64,000 bases of DNA from Phalacrocorax aristotelis (GCF_949628215.1 NC_134280.1:744001-808000); one strand, 5' to 3'; positions 13,451 through 56,352 are shown, counted from the first letter of the stretch. The notes: generated from the sequence alone by a model not told the origin. Numbers and translations: made by a program.

Positions 13451-13510
13451 CAGTATGATATTACATATAGCTGTAGTGTTCAGTATGATATTGTATATAC
13501 CTGTAGTGTT
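13451..13510. repeat. Two-copy 30-bp tandem duplication
   Basis: Two adjacent 30-base units starting CAGTATGATATT and ending CTGTAGTGTT, identical at 27 of 30 positions. They lie in AT-rich DNA just beyond the LTR and the inverted repeat. Confidence 0.85.
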
Positions 13511-15639
13511 TGCTGTGAAATAGTCAATGTGTTGGACTCAACTGTAATAAGATGTTTTAATTCTCATTGCATTTAACTGATGATGGGGTGACATGGACGT
13601 CCTGAATATATTCTCTGGATATATTTGGATGACAATTTAAAAAAAAAGTGTAGAAAAGCAGCATTTCTTCTTTTTTTTTTTTTTTTGGTCTTACTTAATG
13701 ACTACTTAATCCTAGACTACTTAGATTTCATCTTTGCCATATTCATATCTTGGTATAGGCTAATTAATTTTTGTTCTAAAAGCATTTAGCTAAGTGACTT
13801 TTTGCTTGTGAAAAAGTAATGCAAAAACACATATCAAGTAATATTTATTGGAGCACATTAGTTCAGATAAACACATAAGAAAATTACCAGAACAAACCCA
13901 CAACACTGAAACAAACAGAAAACCATGCTGAGTGTGGTTTACTGGATTGTGAGGTGGGTGTTTTTAAGCTGGCAGCTCTTGTCCTTTGGGTCAGCACTGA
14001 GCGAAGAACGGTGCTCTCAGAGGAGAGGAAGGTAAGAGAAGACCACACGCCTCTGCAGCCGGGCGGACAAGGGGGCGCTGGGGCTTTTGCCCCTCTACCC
14101 AGGTAATTTCCCTCTGGTCTATGTCTGAGTGCACGTGTAGCTGGAAAGGAAGGCGGTGGTACTCCTCTCACTGCATGGGTTTTGTGGTGTTCTCTTCCTT
14201 TCTTGCTCCCTGGAAGGCACCGCTCGTGGATGCACTTTCATACCGGAGTACACGAGCCCTCAGCGGCTCCACGCTCTTCCCTGGGAGCTGGAATAGCATC
14301 TTCAGCTGCAGAGGGAATCAAGCTTCCTCACTTCCCAGGTGAAGGTTTCCATCACTGATTCTGTTTCTACACAGCTGGGCGCTCCTCCTCTGGGATACTT
14401 TAAAAGAATTTAGTTAGATCTGCTTAATTTTCAAAAGCAGGTTACGAAGGAGGATCTGGATCACCAGTCAGCGGGGGGATGCCTCGCTGTGGTGCCGAAG
14501 CTCCGAGGGATGGAGCGGGAGCGTCAGCACGTCCGTGCGCTCAGCGTTTACTGTCGGCAAGTTTTCGTTCAGGTTATTGGGGTCTCCATTTCATGGCCTG
14601 AGACTCTTAATTAAACTGAGTCCTAAATTAATTTTCTAATGTTAGCAGCAAGGCATGGGAATGCATTTGAAATCCCAGGACCTTGTCGAAACTCCTTGAC
14701 TCTAACTGCCTCGGAAAAGGCATTTGGAACAACACCGGCTCAAATGGTGCGTGGAGGCAGCCTGGCGAGCGAGCCAGAGCGGAGGCTCCGCCGCCACCCT
14801 ACAGCAGGGACATGTCAGGGGTTAGGAGCTAGTAACGACCTGGTAGATATGGCCCGTGTTGTAACCCTGACTAAATACTTAAGGAAAATTACACCAATAA
14901 GATCAACAGGCAGTGATAATTTTTTTTTTTGAGGTATTTTGATACAATTATGGAACCTCTGCCAGCGCGTTTTGAAATATCAGGTAGAACAAGGTAGGCT
15001 GCAAAAGGCTGGTTTGACAAATGTCACTAACTTCAGTATTCAGAAAACTGGAAATTACTGCTGGGAAATTACTGTCGAGGGAAGTCTAAAAGGCTTAATG
15101 GAGATGTCATAATAATAGTAAAGTATTACATGGCAGTAATAAAAATCTAGAGATGCACCTAACAATGTGTGGGAAACGGGGTTATTGCTAGTGTTTTTAC
15201 TTTAAAACAAATACAGAGAAATGGAGCATGTGCAACACCTTCCCAAAGAAAACTTAGGCTACATGGCCTGCTCCTCTAACGCTTTTAGAATAGACTTGAT
15301 TACATCTCGATTCAAGATTAGTTGATTTTGATGGGGATACCCCTAAGTACTACTGAGGCCGCTGGGTTAGAGCGGCACAATGGCTTTAAAAAGCGTCACG
15401 TTGGTTTGTGGTGTCCGAGAGAGCTTTTGGGCTGCGGGTGCTATCCGGGCTGTGAGGGGAGGGCTGTGCGTGAGGGTCTCGCCCTGGCACAGGCCATAAC
15501 CAGATAGTGCAGGAAGGCTGGAGGCAATTCAGAATTCTTGCTGTCCGTGGAGCATTTGGCATAGCCCGATGATGATGATGGGAAAGATGCCCAAAACCAC
15601 TAAGAGGTAGTGGGGGGGAGGGGTAGTGGGGGGGTGTGT
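13511..15639. other. Intergenic, immediately upstream of the ACVR1C promoter
   Basis: No gene or known repeat seen. It includes poly-T runs at about 13670 and 14920. A G-rich run at 15609-15640 (GTGGGGGGGAGGGGTAGTGG and onward) leads into the promoter island. Proximal regulatory elements of ACVR1C are likely, but I cannot place them. Confidence 0.5.
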
Positions 15640-16112
15640 GGATTAAAACCTGCGCTGAAGTCGTGTTTTGGGGTAGTTCTGTGCGCAGCTGCAGTTACAG
15701 CTTCCCCAAGGCTGTCCCGCTGAACCCCGGAGCCCCGACAGCCGAGCCCCGAGACGGCGCCTAGTCCTGCACGGCCCCGGCTCCGCTGCAGCCCAGCTCG
15801 GCGGGGGTCCGGAGCGGGGCCCGGGGCTGCCGGCGGCCCCTCGCCCCTCCCGGAGAACGGGGCGGGGGGGGCGGGCCTGGCGCTGTCCTGCCTCCGCCCT
15901 GCCTCCCCCCGCCGCGGGGCTCACCCTGAGCCCCCCCGGGGCCCGGCCCTGCCCGGGCGGGGCAGGTGAGCGCGGGCGGGCGGGGCCGGGCGGGGCCCCT
16001 CCCCGCACCGCTATAGCTGCCGCCGGCGGCGGCGCGGGCGGCTGCGGGGGAGCCGAGCGGCGGGGGGGGCGGCGGCGGGAGCACGGTCCGGCCCCGGCGC
16101 CGGTGCCCGGCC
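15640..16112 (+). promoter_or_regulatory. ACVR1C: CpG-island promoter and 5' UTR of ACVR1C
   Basis: Very GC-rich, CpG-dense DNA just before the start codon, running on through exon 1 to about 16320. Several GGGCGG/GGGGCGGGG boxes of the SP/KLF type lie at about 15860-15990, and there are CGG-rich runs at about 16020-16080. No TATA box is placed as expected, which fits a dispersed CpG-island promoter. Guanine runs at 15609-15640 and 16045-16080 could form G-quadruplexes. The transcription start cannot be fixed from sequence alone. Confidence 0.8.
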
Positions 16113-46369
<30,257 letters not shown>

Positions 46370-49300
46370 CGGAGCTCCCTGGAGCGAGAGATGGGAATGA
46401 ATTCTTCTGTTCGTCTTTTAACGTGTGATATTATTTTTATTTTTGGTCTACCTCACATAACGTGGTTCAGTATTTAAGTGCCCAAACCAGAGCACTGACA
46501 TCCAGCTTCATCTTTGGCCACTGGAAGGGGCAGCTTTTGGCTCGTAGTTCGTGTTTTATACAGCAAGTCAATGACTTGCTTTGGTTTTCTAAAGTAAATT
46601 AGACACCAGGCTGATTGCAGAAAGGTGCTTGAAACACTGCAACGGTGTAACGACACCTTTCGCTATTGCGCTTTTTATCCTCGTTGAATCCAAAACGTAT
46701 TGGAAATAGCTGGTATTGGTTAAAGCCTGTTTGCAAGAGAAACCACACGTTTTATCCTCAAATGAAGTCAAAGACCAAATTTAATCAAATTTTTTTATAT
46801 ATTTTTATGCAGGAATCTGAAAAGGGGTTCTCAGTAAAATGCATTTTAAAATCCTATATTTATCATTACCTAAGTAAAAAAGATGGAAATTCCACTAAGC
46901 ATATATATTGTGAACAAAAGCGTCTACCTGTTTTTTCATTAACTTTTATTTTTATTGTCTTGATTTCATATACAATATCATAGTTAGGGTTTGGAGTTAT
47001 TTTACTCTGTTCGTTTGTTCATTGAATATACTGATCAAGGGACAATTTTTCTGTTTACCAGTTAGTAGGAAAAATAATGGAGGCAATACTTTTCTGATAG
47101 GATATGTAGGGATGGAATGGGAGAAATTCCACCTAAACTGAGAAAGGATATATTTTTAAACAACATCTTGCCAATCTGTCACTGGTAACGTTTTTTTAGT
47201 GCCTTTTGATGTTTTTGGGGGAAGCTTTAACAAAAGTAGGGCTCAGCAAACAGTTGAAAGCTGGCAGAAAGGTTCGTTTCTTGCTGCTGCGACGCTCCGC
47301 GCAGCCCACCTCGCTGTGTCGGGGTGTGCGGGGACGCCCACCCGACCGGGAGCCGCGGCTGCGGCGTTCGGGAATGGCAGAGCTCCTGCTCGAGGCCGTG
47401 TGCTGGAGCAGTGCCCCTGACTTCGGGAGATTAACGTGCTTTCTACCACCCTAGCTTTTGGCTCTTAGAATGAATGTTTCAAATGTACCTGCACTCTGGG
47501 CTGGATCGCTGTTTGCTGTTGTCCGTCACGGCCGAGGGACCTGTTAAAATGTAAATTTAAAGCGCTGATGTCCTTGCACAAAGCCAATACAGCCTATTCA
47601 GATGTTTCCTATGGATTTCTGTAATAGCACCAGGTTGGTGAAAAGTATCATATTTCCATAATACTGCAAGCTATAAAAAGCGGGCTGTTTTTTCAAAAAT
47701 CACTGATGCTCTGGCATTTTGTGAATTCTGCCCCACTCTGTGGTCCACACATTTGAATATAGTATTCTAATTTTTTTAATAGCCAAAATTATACATTTCA
47801 TAATAATATGGTTCTTTAAATGCTTCTACATCCAGGTGGCCCATGGAAATTAAGCCCATAGATGTTTCCAGAATACCAAACCTTTCCAAAAACGCGGTGT
47901 AGCGCCGGCAGCTCTGTGCAAGTAAGCTGTTAGCTAATTACGGTATTTAAGAGCAATCTTTCAGATGAAACCTCTTGAAATGGGGCTCTTTCGTGGAAGA
48001 ATGGGTTAAACTTTTACTGAGTGGGACGGTCAGTAGTATCAGTACTCAGTGTTTCATCCTGACACACACTCTCGGGACATTATGGACTCTTTATGGATGT
48101 TAATTGCCCCACAAATAGGCTCTAATGGTAATTTACCTGTTTGCATAACTTCCAGACAAGCAGGAATGCCTAGAACGCAAGTCTCTGCCTCACTTCATGG
48201 TCTGTTAGCTGAATGGTGGAATATTTCTACTAGATTGCCAGCAGATTTTTTTTCCCCATTATGCTTTCTGAGGTATAATCAAAGTCATCTTACAGATTTA
48301 ATTCTGATGTGCTTCAGCTGCATGAACTGCACCAGGGAGCTCAACAGATGCGTGCTTTCTAAGCTGTTTGAGGGGTAATTGTTTCAACTGTATGATCCAA
48401 AGCGTGATGCTGACTGGAGTATCAAAAGATTTGCAAACATAAGATCCAGGATTTGTTCTTGTAGATGTCACTTGGAAAAAAATCTGTTAAATAGGAACAA
48501 TCAAGGTTGTTTGGTTTTTTTTACGTGGGAAAAGGAAATGTTTTATCCGTTGAAGTCAACTTCTATTGAATTTGCAGCATAAGGTGTCTGAAATCAGTGG
48601 TAGTGGAGTAAAAGTAATTTTAAATAGTATGCTGATTTAGGCCTGTTTCTTCAAAAGTATTTAAACTGTGCGGGTGAGACGAACTTTTCAGAATTGCTTT
48701 AGCACTCGGGAAGGTGCCCAAGAGGAGCCGGTCCCTCTTTCCAGAGCTCCTGGCGCTTGCAGACCCAGTTAGCTCCTCTTCCAAAAAAAAAAGAATCAGA
48801 TGTTTGTGAACAACCAGAGTAGCGTGTCAAACTATGCTTTAACCCAGTGCTTTAGAGCAGTTAGCAACGAGGAGGGCGTATCAAAGGGTGAAGTCTACTG
48901 AGGTGACAGAGCCACCTTGCAGGGTGACCTACCTGCTGGCGTGGGGCACCCATGAACAACCAGCCCGAGGAACTCTGAAGATGGCTCCAACGTGTTTCTG
49001 GACGTCTGCTTCTCGCAGCGTGGTGCAGGTGCACAGTCACAGCACTGCTTACCCGTGCCGGAGCCGTAAATTAAGAAACACAAATAGTTGTTTAAAATAA
49101 CACTGAAATAATGGAAGGAAATAATTTTAAAACAGGAAGTACTGTAGCTTGAAAAGGAGAATGCAATGGAATGCCCTCCGTCCCGAGGCCGCCAGCCCCT
49201 ATGCTGACAGCAGGTACGGTCTCTGTTAGCAGGACGGTTCATGGTTGAGCAGGCTCATGACTGTTCAGAGGGGAGCAGAGGGGAGAGCGGGGTTTGCTGA

Positions 49301-49973
49301 GCGGTGCAAAGAAGCCATCTCGATAGCAAAGTGTGTGATGTTTGCAGCAGCCTTGATGCATTAAGACTCATTAATGAAAACTTGGTCAGCCGCCGTACAA
49401 AGCGCAGGATGACCAAGGGACACCATCAGCTTCTCTTATACCACTTCTAAAACATATTAATTTTTTTGCCTAAGATGGGGTCATTCTTTGAGCTTCACAG
49501 GGAGAGTGATCAGGATGGTCTCTAAGGATATTTCTTCCATTTTAAATTCACTCCTATGCACTTTTAATCTATATTACCCTTTGAAAGTGTCTATGCCCTT
49601 GAAGTCTCTCTGATAACTGTTCCAGGGAATTCTGTCCTTGTGACGGGATTGCATGGTGGAGGAATTTGGTGTCTGTGCAGAAGCTCCTCTGTGTCAGGAA
49701 CCGTGCCAGACTTCAAGTGGCGCTGGGAAATTAGGAAAAATGTGCTTTTGGTGTAAGGGACTTTGGCGACCCGCGCTCGGGGCAGAGCTAGGGGATGTTT
49801 AGAGGAGGGTTTACTGGGTTACATGGTAGTGAAGGGGCAGCCAGGGACGGCGCTGCCTGCTCCTGACTGTGATCAGGGCTGTGATTGGGGCTGCTCCCGC
49901 TGCTCGGGTGTTTCTTGAAGCCCTCCCCTGCTCCGGGGACCAAGGTACGGCCTGTGCGCGTTGTGTCTACCGA

Positions 49974-49979
49974 AATAAA
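49974..49979 (+). terminator. ACVR1C: Candidate proximal polyadenylation signal
   Basis: AATAAA followed closely by TGTGGTCC and then GGTGCGGGTGGCTGTTACGG, a plausible G/T-rich downstream element. It would give a 3' UTR of about 3.6 kb that excludes the CR1 insertion. The surrounding sequence is less AT-rich than at the distal site, so its use is uncertain. Confidence 0.25.
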
Positions 49980-50594
49980 TGTGGTCCCTGCCTTTGGGAG
50001 GTGCGGGTGGCTGTTACGGTGGCCTTACGCCACAGCATGCCCAGTTTTTATTTACACCGTGGTGTGGTGAAACCAGGCAGAGTGTTCAGGGGGAGCTCAC
50101 CAGCACAAGCCTGTGTTCCTCTGCGGTTCCTCCATGGTCTGCCCTGGGGTGCGGCCTGTTCCCCCTGCTCTTTTTAGTTTAATCTTGCTTCAGAAACCAC
50201 TGCAACCACCATCAGTAACTTCTTTTTAGTTGTGAATGCCACTTTTTCTTATCCATTTTGTCAGTCTTACGGTGGATTTTTAGGCTATCTTTTTTCAGTT
50301 TCCCTCCTGGAGTTTCTGAAAATTGTTGAACAACCCTGGAATTTGCAGAAGACCCTTTTGTGCCAGGCTGGGGAGGTGTGCAAGGGGAAGGACGCTCTGC
50401 GCAGCCGGGCGCTGGCCTGACTCGGCTGCACCGCTCAGGTCACAGCTCTGCCCTGGGAATACTTTAAATCTTCTCGTGTGCGTATCTCATGGCATGAGAC
50501 GTTATGGCCTGTATGCGCTAGCTTTCACTTAGCTCAATATTTTTGCACTGTTTTTCTTTTTTCTTTTGTTGTTGAGAGGTAGATGTACGTTTTA

Positions 50595-51770
50595 GGAAAC
50601 TAGAGTTAAACCTAGTTGACCAAGGGAAGCCAGTCGATGTAATATTTTTGGATTTCAGTAAAGCTTTCAATACTGTCCCTCACAGGATCCTCCTGGACAA
50701 ATGCCCAGCACATGGCTGGATAAACATGTAATGCAGGGGGTGAGAAATGGGTTGATGGGTCGGGCTCAAAGGGTCACAGTAAGTGGGGTTACATCGGGCT
50801 GGTGACCGTACCTAGTGGGGTTCTGTAGGGATCCATCTTAGGGCCAGTACTCTTAAACGTCTTCATAAATGACTTGGATGCAGGACTGGAAGGAATATTA
50901 ATTAAGTTTGCTGATAACACAAAACTGGGAGGAGCTGTTGACACTCCCGAGGGCAGGGAGGCCCTGCAGAGGGATCTGGGCAGGCTGCAGAGCTGGGCAG
51001 TCACCAGCCATATGGAGTTTAACAAGGGCAGGTGCCAGGTTTTGCCCCTGGGGCAGGGCAGCCCTGGCTGTACAGGCAGCCTGGGGAGCAGCTCTGCAGG
51101 GACCCGGGGGCTCTGCTCGATGGCAAGTTGAACCCGAGCCAGCAGCGTGCCCTGGCAGCCCAGAGGGCCAGCCGTGCCCTGGGGGGCACCGAGCCCTGCA
51201 TCGCAGCCGGGCGAGGGGGGGGATTGTCCTGCTCTGCTCCGCGCTGGGGCGGCCTCACCCCGAGCGCTGTGGGCAGCGTTGGGTGCCGCAGGACATTGTG
51301 GGTATAAAGCTACTGGAGAGAGTCCCGAGGAGGCCACGGAGTTGGGAAGGGTTTAGAGGGGAAACCGTACGAGGAGCGGCTGGAGTCCCTGGGTTTGTTC
51401 AGCTGGAGCAGAGGAGGCCGAGGGCAGCCCTCATGGCACTCTGCAGCTCCCTCCCGAGGGCAGGAGGAGGGGCAGGGCTGGTCTCTGCTCTCTGGTGACC
51501 AATGCCAGGCCCCGAGGGAATGGCGGGGAGATGTGCCAGGGGAGGGTTAGGCTGGGCATTAGGGAAAGGTCCTTCCCCCAGAGGGTGGTGGAGCCCTGGC
51601 ACAGGATCCCCGGGGAGGCATCATGGCACGAGCCTGGCGATATTCCAGAAGCACTTGGACAAGGCCCTCAGAGAAATGGTGTGAATTCGGGGCTGTCCTG
51701 TGCAGGGACAGGAGCTGGGCTCGATGGTCCTTGTAGGTCCCTTCCTACTCAGTACAGTCTATGATTCTAC
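50595..51770 (+). mobile_element. CR1 retrotransposon with reverse-transcriptase remnants
   Basis: About 1.2 kb, sense orientation, 5'-truncated. Broken frames give reverse-transcriptase motifs in order: [34 protein letters not shown], and [10 protein letters not shown] at the catalytic box, where the family norm is FADD. The 3' part has the CACAGGATCCCCGGGGAGGC block and ends in TGTAGGTCCCTTCCTACTC and ATGATTCTA. Internal stops and frameshifts make it inactive. It lies within the inferred ACVR1C 3' UTR. Confidence 0.95.
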
Positions 51771-53542
51771 GCTAACTGAGCCAAGGGGCTGATGTACTGG
51801 GCTTCAAGATGTTTGTAAACTGTATGCTCCTTTTAAAAAAACCCAAACCCCAACCCCCCTTGTTTTAGTGACTTTTCCCTCAGTGTAGATTTGTCCTGTT
51901 CAAATTTGAGAACGGAGATTATACTGAGCCACTTCTTTGTAGTTTTAGGGAGGCTTAGGTTTCTTGAGAGGTCACTGATGTTCCTGTTAATCTTCACTTA
52001 AGGCACAAGTTCTTAAGCTCGTAGAAATTTTCAGGCTCAAGGATGCTCAACAGCAGCCACCTTAGTTAGCCTCTCCTAATTGATGCTTCTAGTTTTGGGG
52101 GAGTTAATAATTTTTTAACATTAATTTCTAGTAACAACCTAAAGCATAATTCATGGGATATGAACTGAAAGGGAAGGTTAATTAACATTTTCTATAGCAC
52201 CTAATTTTTTGTTTGTTTATTTCCTGAACTGCCCCCCCCGATACCCCATGAGAAATTCAAACTGTAATCTCTTTTGCACTTTGCTATTTTTATAGTAATT
52301 TGGACTCGACCAAGATCATTCCCTCATGTAATCCTATAATGAATCCTATAATACTTTAGTCATTGTTGTGTCACTTTTTTTGGGAATACATTCAGGAATT
52401 ATAAATGAATTTGTTTAGAAACATGTCTAGTCCCTACAACAAGTCTTAATGTTGAACAGAGTGAGGTCTTCTCTTGGTCCCTATCTGCCCGGGTCTCCTG
52501 CAAGCATTGATGGGCTCAAGGGTGTCCCCAGCACACCCCTGCCAATGGGAAGGAAGTTTTTCTGTTTCTCATTGCTGTTGAGAATGGTATCGTACAAACT
52601 GCCTCACCGCTACGGGGACATGTTTAGCACCAGGACTTCCACCCGTGGCAGGGAGTGCTTCTGCAGGGCTCCCACCCGGCTGGTGGGTTTTGTTGTGAGG
52701 TCAGGTGGGAAGATGCTCTGTCGCATTGTTTGGGGTCTACAGATACAGATGCACGAGCACCTTTTTGTGTAGTGGTGTGTGTCGATAAAGGTTATGGCTC
52801 AAAAATTCCTGCTGTGGTTTAGCAGTGGTTTGGTAAAGCTGCCTTTGGCCTGCGTGCCAGCCCCATGCCACCACACGTGGGTGCGACCAGCAGCAGCACT
52901 GGGAGTTAGTCTGCTCCCGTGAGTCGGGCCGCTGTCGCCTCGGCAGCGCAGGCTGCGTGTCTGTGCCTCGGAGTGGTGCGGCAGGGATCGCCCCTGCGTG
53001 CTGTGCTCCCTGTGAAGCTTTTAGGGGAAGACACGCGTGTTCTGTGTTAACAGGCAGCACAGCTCATGAACGTATAGGAAGTAAGCATTAAGAGGTACAA
53101 TATATTTCTACAGAACGTAAGAAATGTGCAATAAGTTGTAACCAAAGGCTCTGAATGTATTTTTGGCATAAATAGACCGAATGACTTTTGAATGTAGCTT
53201 TTACATTTGTGTCTAAATCTGCTGTGGCTTTCAGTCCCCAAAATGTGTAGTGTTTGGTCAATCTACAAACGAGTTTCTGAGTTGTCTGGTTTTTTAAAGA
53301 AGCTTTAATATTTTATCTGGAAGTACTGTAACAGAACTTAGTATAGCAGTATAACGCTAAAATTCAACCTTTGTATTGTGAAATACCTAATCTGGTGTAC
53401 ACTGCAGCAAGTTATTTTTAAAACTGTTGCTAAAGTTTATTGCTTATTGCAGCTGTCCTGGATGTAAATAATTTGTTTAAATGTTGTATTTTGTATGCAT
53501 ATTTTACATACCAGTATACTTTTGGAAAGATGTGGCAATTTT

Positions 53543-53586
53543 AATAAATTAAGCACAGTCTGCCATTGTGTTCCTGTGATGTGTAG
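53543..53586 (+). terminator. ACVR1C: Polyadenylation signal, likely distal end of ACVR1C mRNA
   Basis: Canonical AATAAA at 53543-53548, followed about 15-35 bases later by GT-rich sequence (CCATTGTGTTCCTGTGATGTG), the arrangement of a vertebrate cleavage/polyadenylation site. Cleavage would fall near 53560-53570. Confidence 0.6.
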
Positions 53587-53589
53587 AAC

Positions 53590-55136
53590 TATTATTTTTA
53601 TGTACATCTTGTGAGGGGAAAATGGTTGAGGGCTGTTTCAGGTAACTTGTAGACATTGGAGGTTTCAGGTGCGAAACGAAGCTCTTCCGCCAGCACGTGC
53701 CCCCGGCCTCTCACCTGGCTGTGGCCAAAGGTGTGCTGGGCAGGGCGATGCTGCCACCGAGCACGGGGCTCTTGGGGCTCTGCAGAGACTGCGGAAGGAC
53801 AGGTTCCTGCTGGCCACCGCTGCCTCAGCTTCCCATTGCTGCTCCTGGCTGATGCGCTGCTGAATGGGGAGTAAGTCCTGTGTGGAGGGGCGTCCTGCTT
53901 GCTTCCCGGGCTGCTGTGCTGGTAGGGTGGCATGCAGCCATGGGGCACGGCCTCTGCCTGGCTGCTCCTCCCTGCCTGTGCCCTTCCTGGTGTACAGCAG
54001 ACATGGTGATGCATGAAACATGCAGCTTCTGCTTATGGCTATCTGGAGCCCTTGTTCTAGTAAAGGCAACAAACAGCTAGTAAGCACAAGTGCTGCAGTG
54101 CCGTGTTCCTGGTACCCTTGGGCCTCCCTGTCTGGGGAACAGCAGCTTCTCGCCCATACTGAGAGCCACCTTCCTGAGATTATGGGGTTGACATCTTGCA
54201 CCTGAGGGAGGAGAGCCAGCTCTCGGCTTTAGCACGTTGTTCTTGCACCTATGCTGATGGCTGAGCAACCTTTCATAGAAGTCCCTCGATCCTACTCTTC
54301 CAGCTATTTATGTTTGCAGTGGTGTAAATCCGAGCAAGACCTGCTCGCATACAGGACTTCAATTCTATAGTCTTTGCTTGCCTGAAAATCCCCATATCGT
54401 AACCATAACACAGGGATTTAAGTCAGGTTTTATTCAAATTTAAGGCATGTCAAAATGAAATCCACCCTGCTACTACCCAACAGTATCAAGACCTCCATGG
54501 CTTTTGAATGATACTGTGGGTTTTTATTTCTTTCTTTCAATGCCCACTGTATTACAGACTTGTAACAAACCTGTGAGTTTGGTCCCTCTGCAACAGACAG
54601 TGGGATCCATAAGTGCACCCTCATGTTTTGGTAGTTGGACATTTCAAGGAAGTTTGAATCGCCAGGTCTGATGCTGACTATGAAGTGCAGGTTCTGGCTT
54701 CTGTAAGGCAAGCGGTGCCCCTGGAGCGGGTCCCCGGCCAAACAGCCGCAGCCTGTGGCGCGTCCGCGAGCGTCAGCTGCCATCCCCTGGCCAGCGCCGT
54801 GCCGGGCGAGTGTCCATTGCCTGGGAGAGCAAAATGCTGTAGCCTGAAAAATCCCTGCTTCCTCGGAGACCCCTGCTCCCAGCACACGTGGAAGGAGGAG
54901 CAGGTTGCTGCTGTGAGCCAGACAGGTGCATTCCTGCATGGCTGCTGGCCCCGTCTGCTGCATCCCGGCTCGGCGGCAGGCTTGGCACTCAGCACCCCAG
55001 CAAAGCGCCAAGGGCCTTCACGTGGGGAGAGGTGTTCATGGGGAACTGCTCAGCAGAGGATTTGGGTCTAAAAGAGAAAGAGCTAATTCTTCATTTTCTT
55101 GTTATTAGGTAAACCAACTGCACAGGAGGCCACAGG
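53590..55136. other. Intergenic, downstream of ACVR1C
   Basis: No gene recognised. Open frames run in both directions at 53598-54205 and 54430-55011 because stop codons are sparse in this GC-rich DNA. The minus-strand frame at 54430-54740 is commented on in the findings. Confidence 0.5.
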
Positions 55137-56352
55137 AGTCATCACAGCATCACAGACTGGCGGGGGCTGGAAGGGACCTCTGGAGCTCACCCCATCCCAC
55201 CCCCTGCTTGAGCAGGCACACCCAGAGCAGGGGCACAGGGCCGCGTCCAGGCGGGGGGTGAATGTCTCCAGGGAAGGGACCCCACAGCCCCTCTGGGCAG
55301 CCTGTGCCCCTGCTCTGGCACCCGCACAGGGAAGGGGTTTGTCCTCATGTTCAGGTGGAGCTTCCCGTGTTCCAGCTTGCGCTCGTGGCCCCTTGGCCTG
55401 GCGTTGGGCACCACTGAAAAGAGCCCGGCCCCGTCCTCCTGACACCCGCCCTTCAGATATTTATAGGCACTGATGAGATCCCCCCTCAGCCTTCTCTTCT
55501 CCAGGCTGAACAAGCCCAGGTCTCTCAGCCTTTCCTCACAAGGGAGATGCTCCAGCCCCCTGACCACCTTCGTAGCTCTCCCCTGGCCTCTCTCCAGTAG
55601 TTCCTGGTCTGTCTTGAACTGGGGAGCCCAGAACTGGACGCAGCCCTGCAGGTGCGGCCTCACTGGGGCAGAGTAGAGGGAGAGGATAACTTTCCTCACC
55701 CTGCTGGCCACACTCCTTTAATGCACCCCAGGACTCTGTTGGCCCCCTTGGCCCCAAGGGCCCGGTGCTGGCTCAGGGTCACCTCGCTGCCCCCCAGCAC
55801 CCCGGGGCCTTCTCAGCAGAGCCCCTCTCCAGCAGGTCCCCCCCAGCCTGTGCTGGTGTGGGGGTTGTTCCTCCCCAGGGGCAGGACCTTGCACTGGCTC
55901 TTGTTGAACTCCATGAGGTTCCCTCGGGCCCAGCTCTCCAGCCTGTCCAGGTCTCGCTGGATGGCAGCACAGCCTCTGGTGCATCAGCTACTCCTCCCAG
56001 CTTGGTGTCGTCAGCACACTTGCTGAGGGGACGCTTGGTCCCTTTGTCCAGGCCATTGATGAATATGTTGAACAGGACTGGACCCAGCACAGACCCCTGG
56101 GGAACACCGCTAGTTACAGGCAGACTCTGCCCCGTTGATCATGACCCTCTGAGCACTGCTGCTCAGCCAGTTCTCCATCCACCTCACTGTCCTCTCATCT
56201 AATCCATGCTTCCTAAGCTCACCTGTGAGAGTGTGACGGGAGATGGTGTCAAAAGCCTGGCTGAAGTGGAGGTAAACATGCACTGCTCTCCCTTCATCTA
56301 CCCAGCAGTCGTGCCATCAGAGAAGGCTGTCAGGTTGGTCAAACCTGGCAGC
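55137..56352 (-). mobile_element. CR1 retrotransposon with reverse-transcriptase remnants, reverse orientation
   Basis: About 1.2 kb inverted. The left end GGGCTGGAAGGGACCTCTGG is the CR1 3' region. To its right lie inverted blocks such as CTTCTCTTCTCCAGGCTGAA and AACTCCATGAGGTTCCCTCG. The minus strand still encodes [16 protein letters not shown] and a CADDTKLGG catalytic box (FADD altered to CADD), with frameshifts between. It appears to end near GGCTGTCAGGTTGGTCAA at about 56352. Confidence 0.95.

Larger units (their letters stand above)
46370..53575 (+). other. ACVR1C: Probable long 3' UTR of ACVR1C
   Basis: Follows the stop codon directly and contains no recognisable protein-coding exon. 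Much of it is AT-rich with scattered ATTTA-type motifs; 52000-53575 is particularly uniform and AT-rich, as in conserved distal 3' UTRs. It ends at AATAAA (53543) with a GT-rich stretch downstream. The human transcript also has a 3' UTR of several kilobases, which supports the length. A CR1 insertion (about 50595-51770) lies inside. An earlier AATAAA at 49974 could give a shorter form. The extent is inferred from sequence signals only. Confidence 0.6.

Noticed and set aside
1-15639. Exons of ACVR1, the usual upstream neighbour
   Set aside because: No ALK2 kinase or ectodomain sequence could be read in any frame. ACVR1 probably lies beyond the left edge.
16011-16017. CTATAGC as a TATA box for ACVR1C
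   Set aside because: It is a poor match to the TATA consensus inside a CpG island, and no start site 30 bases downstream can be defended.
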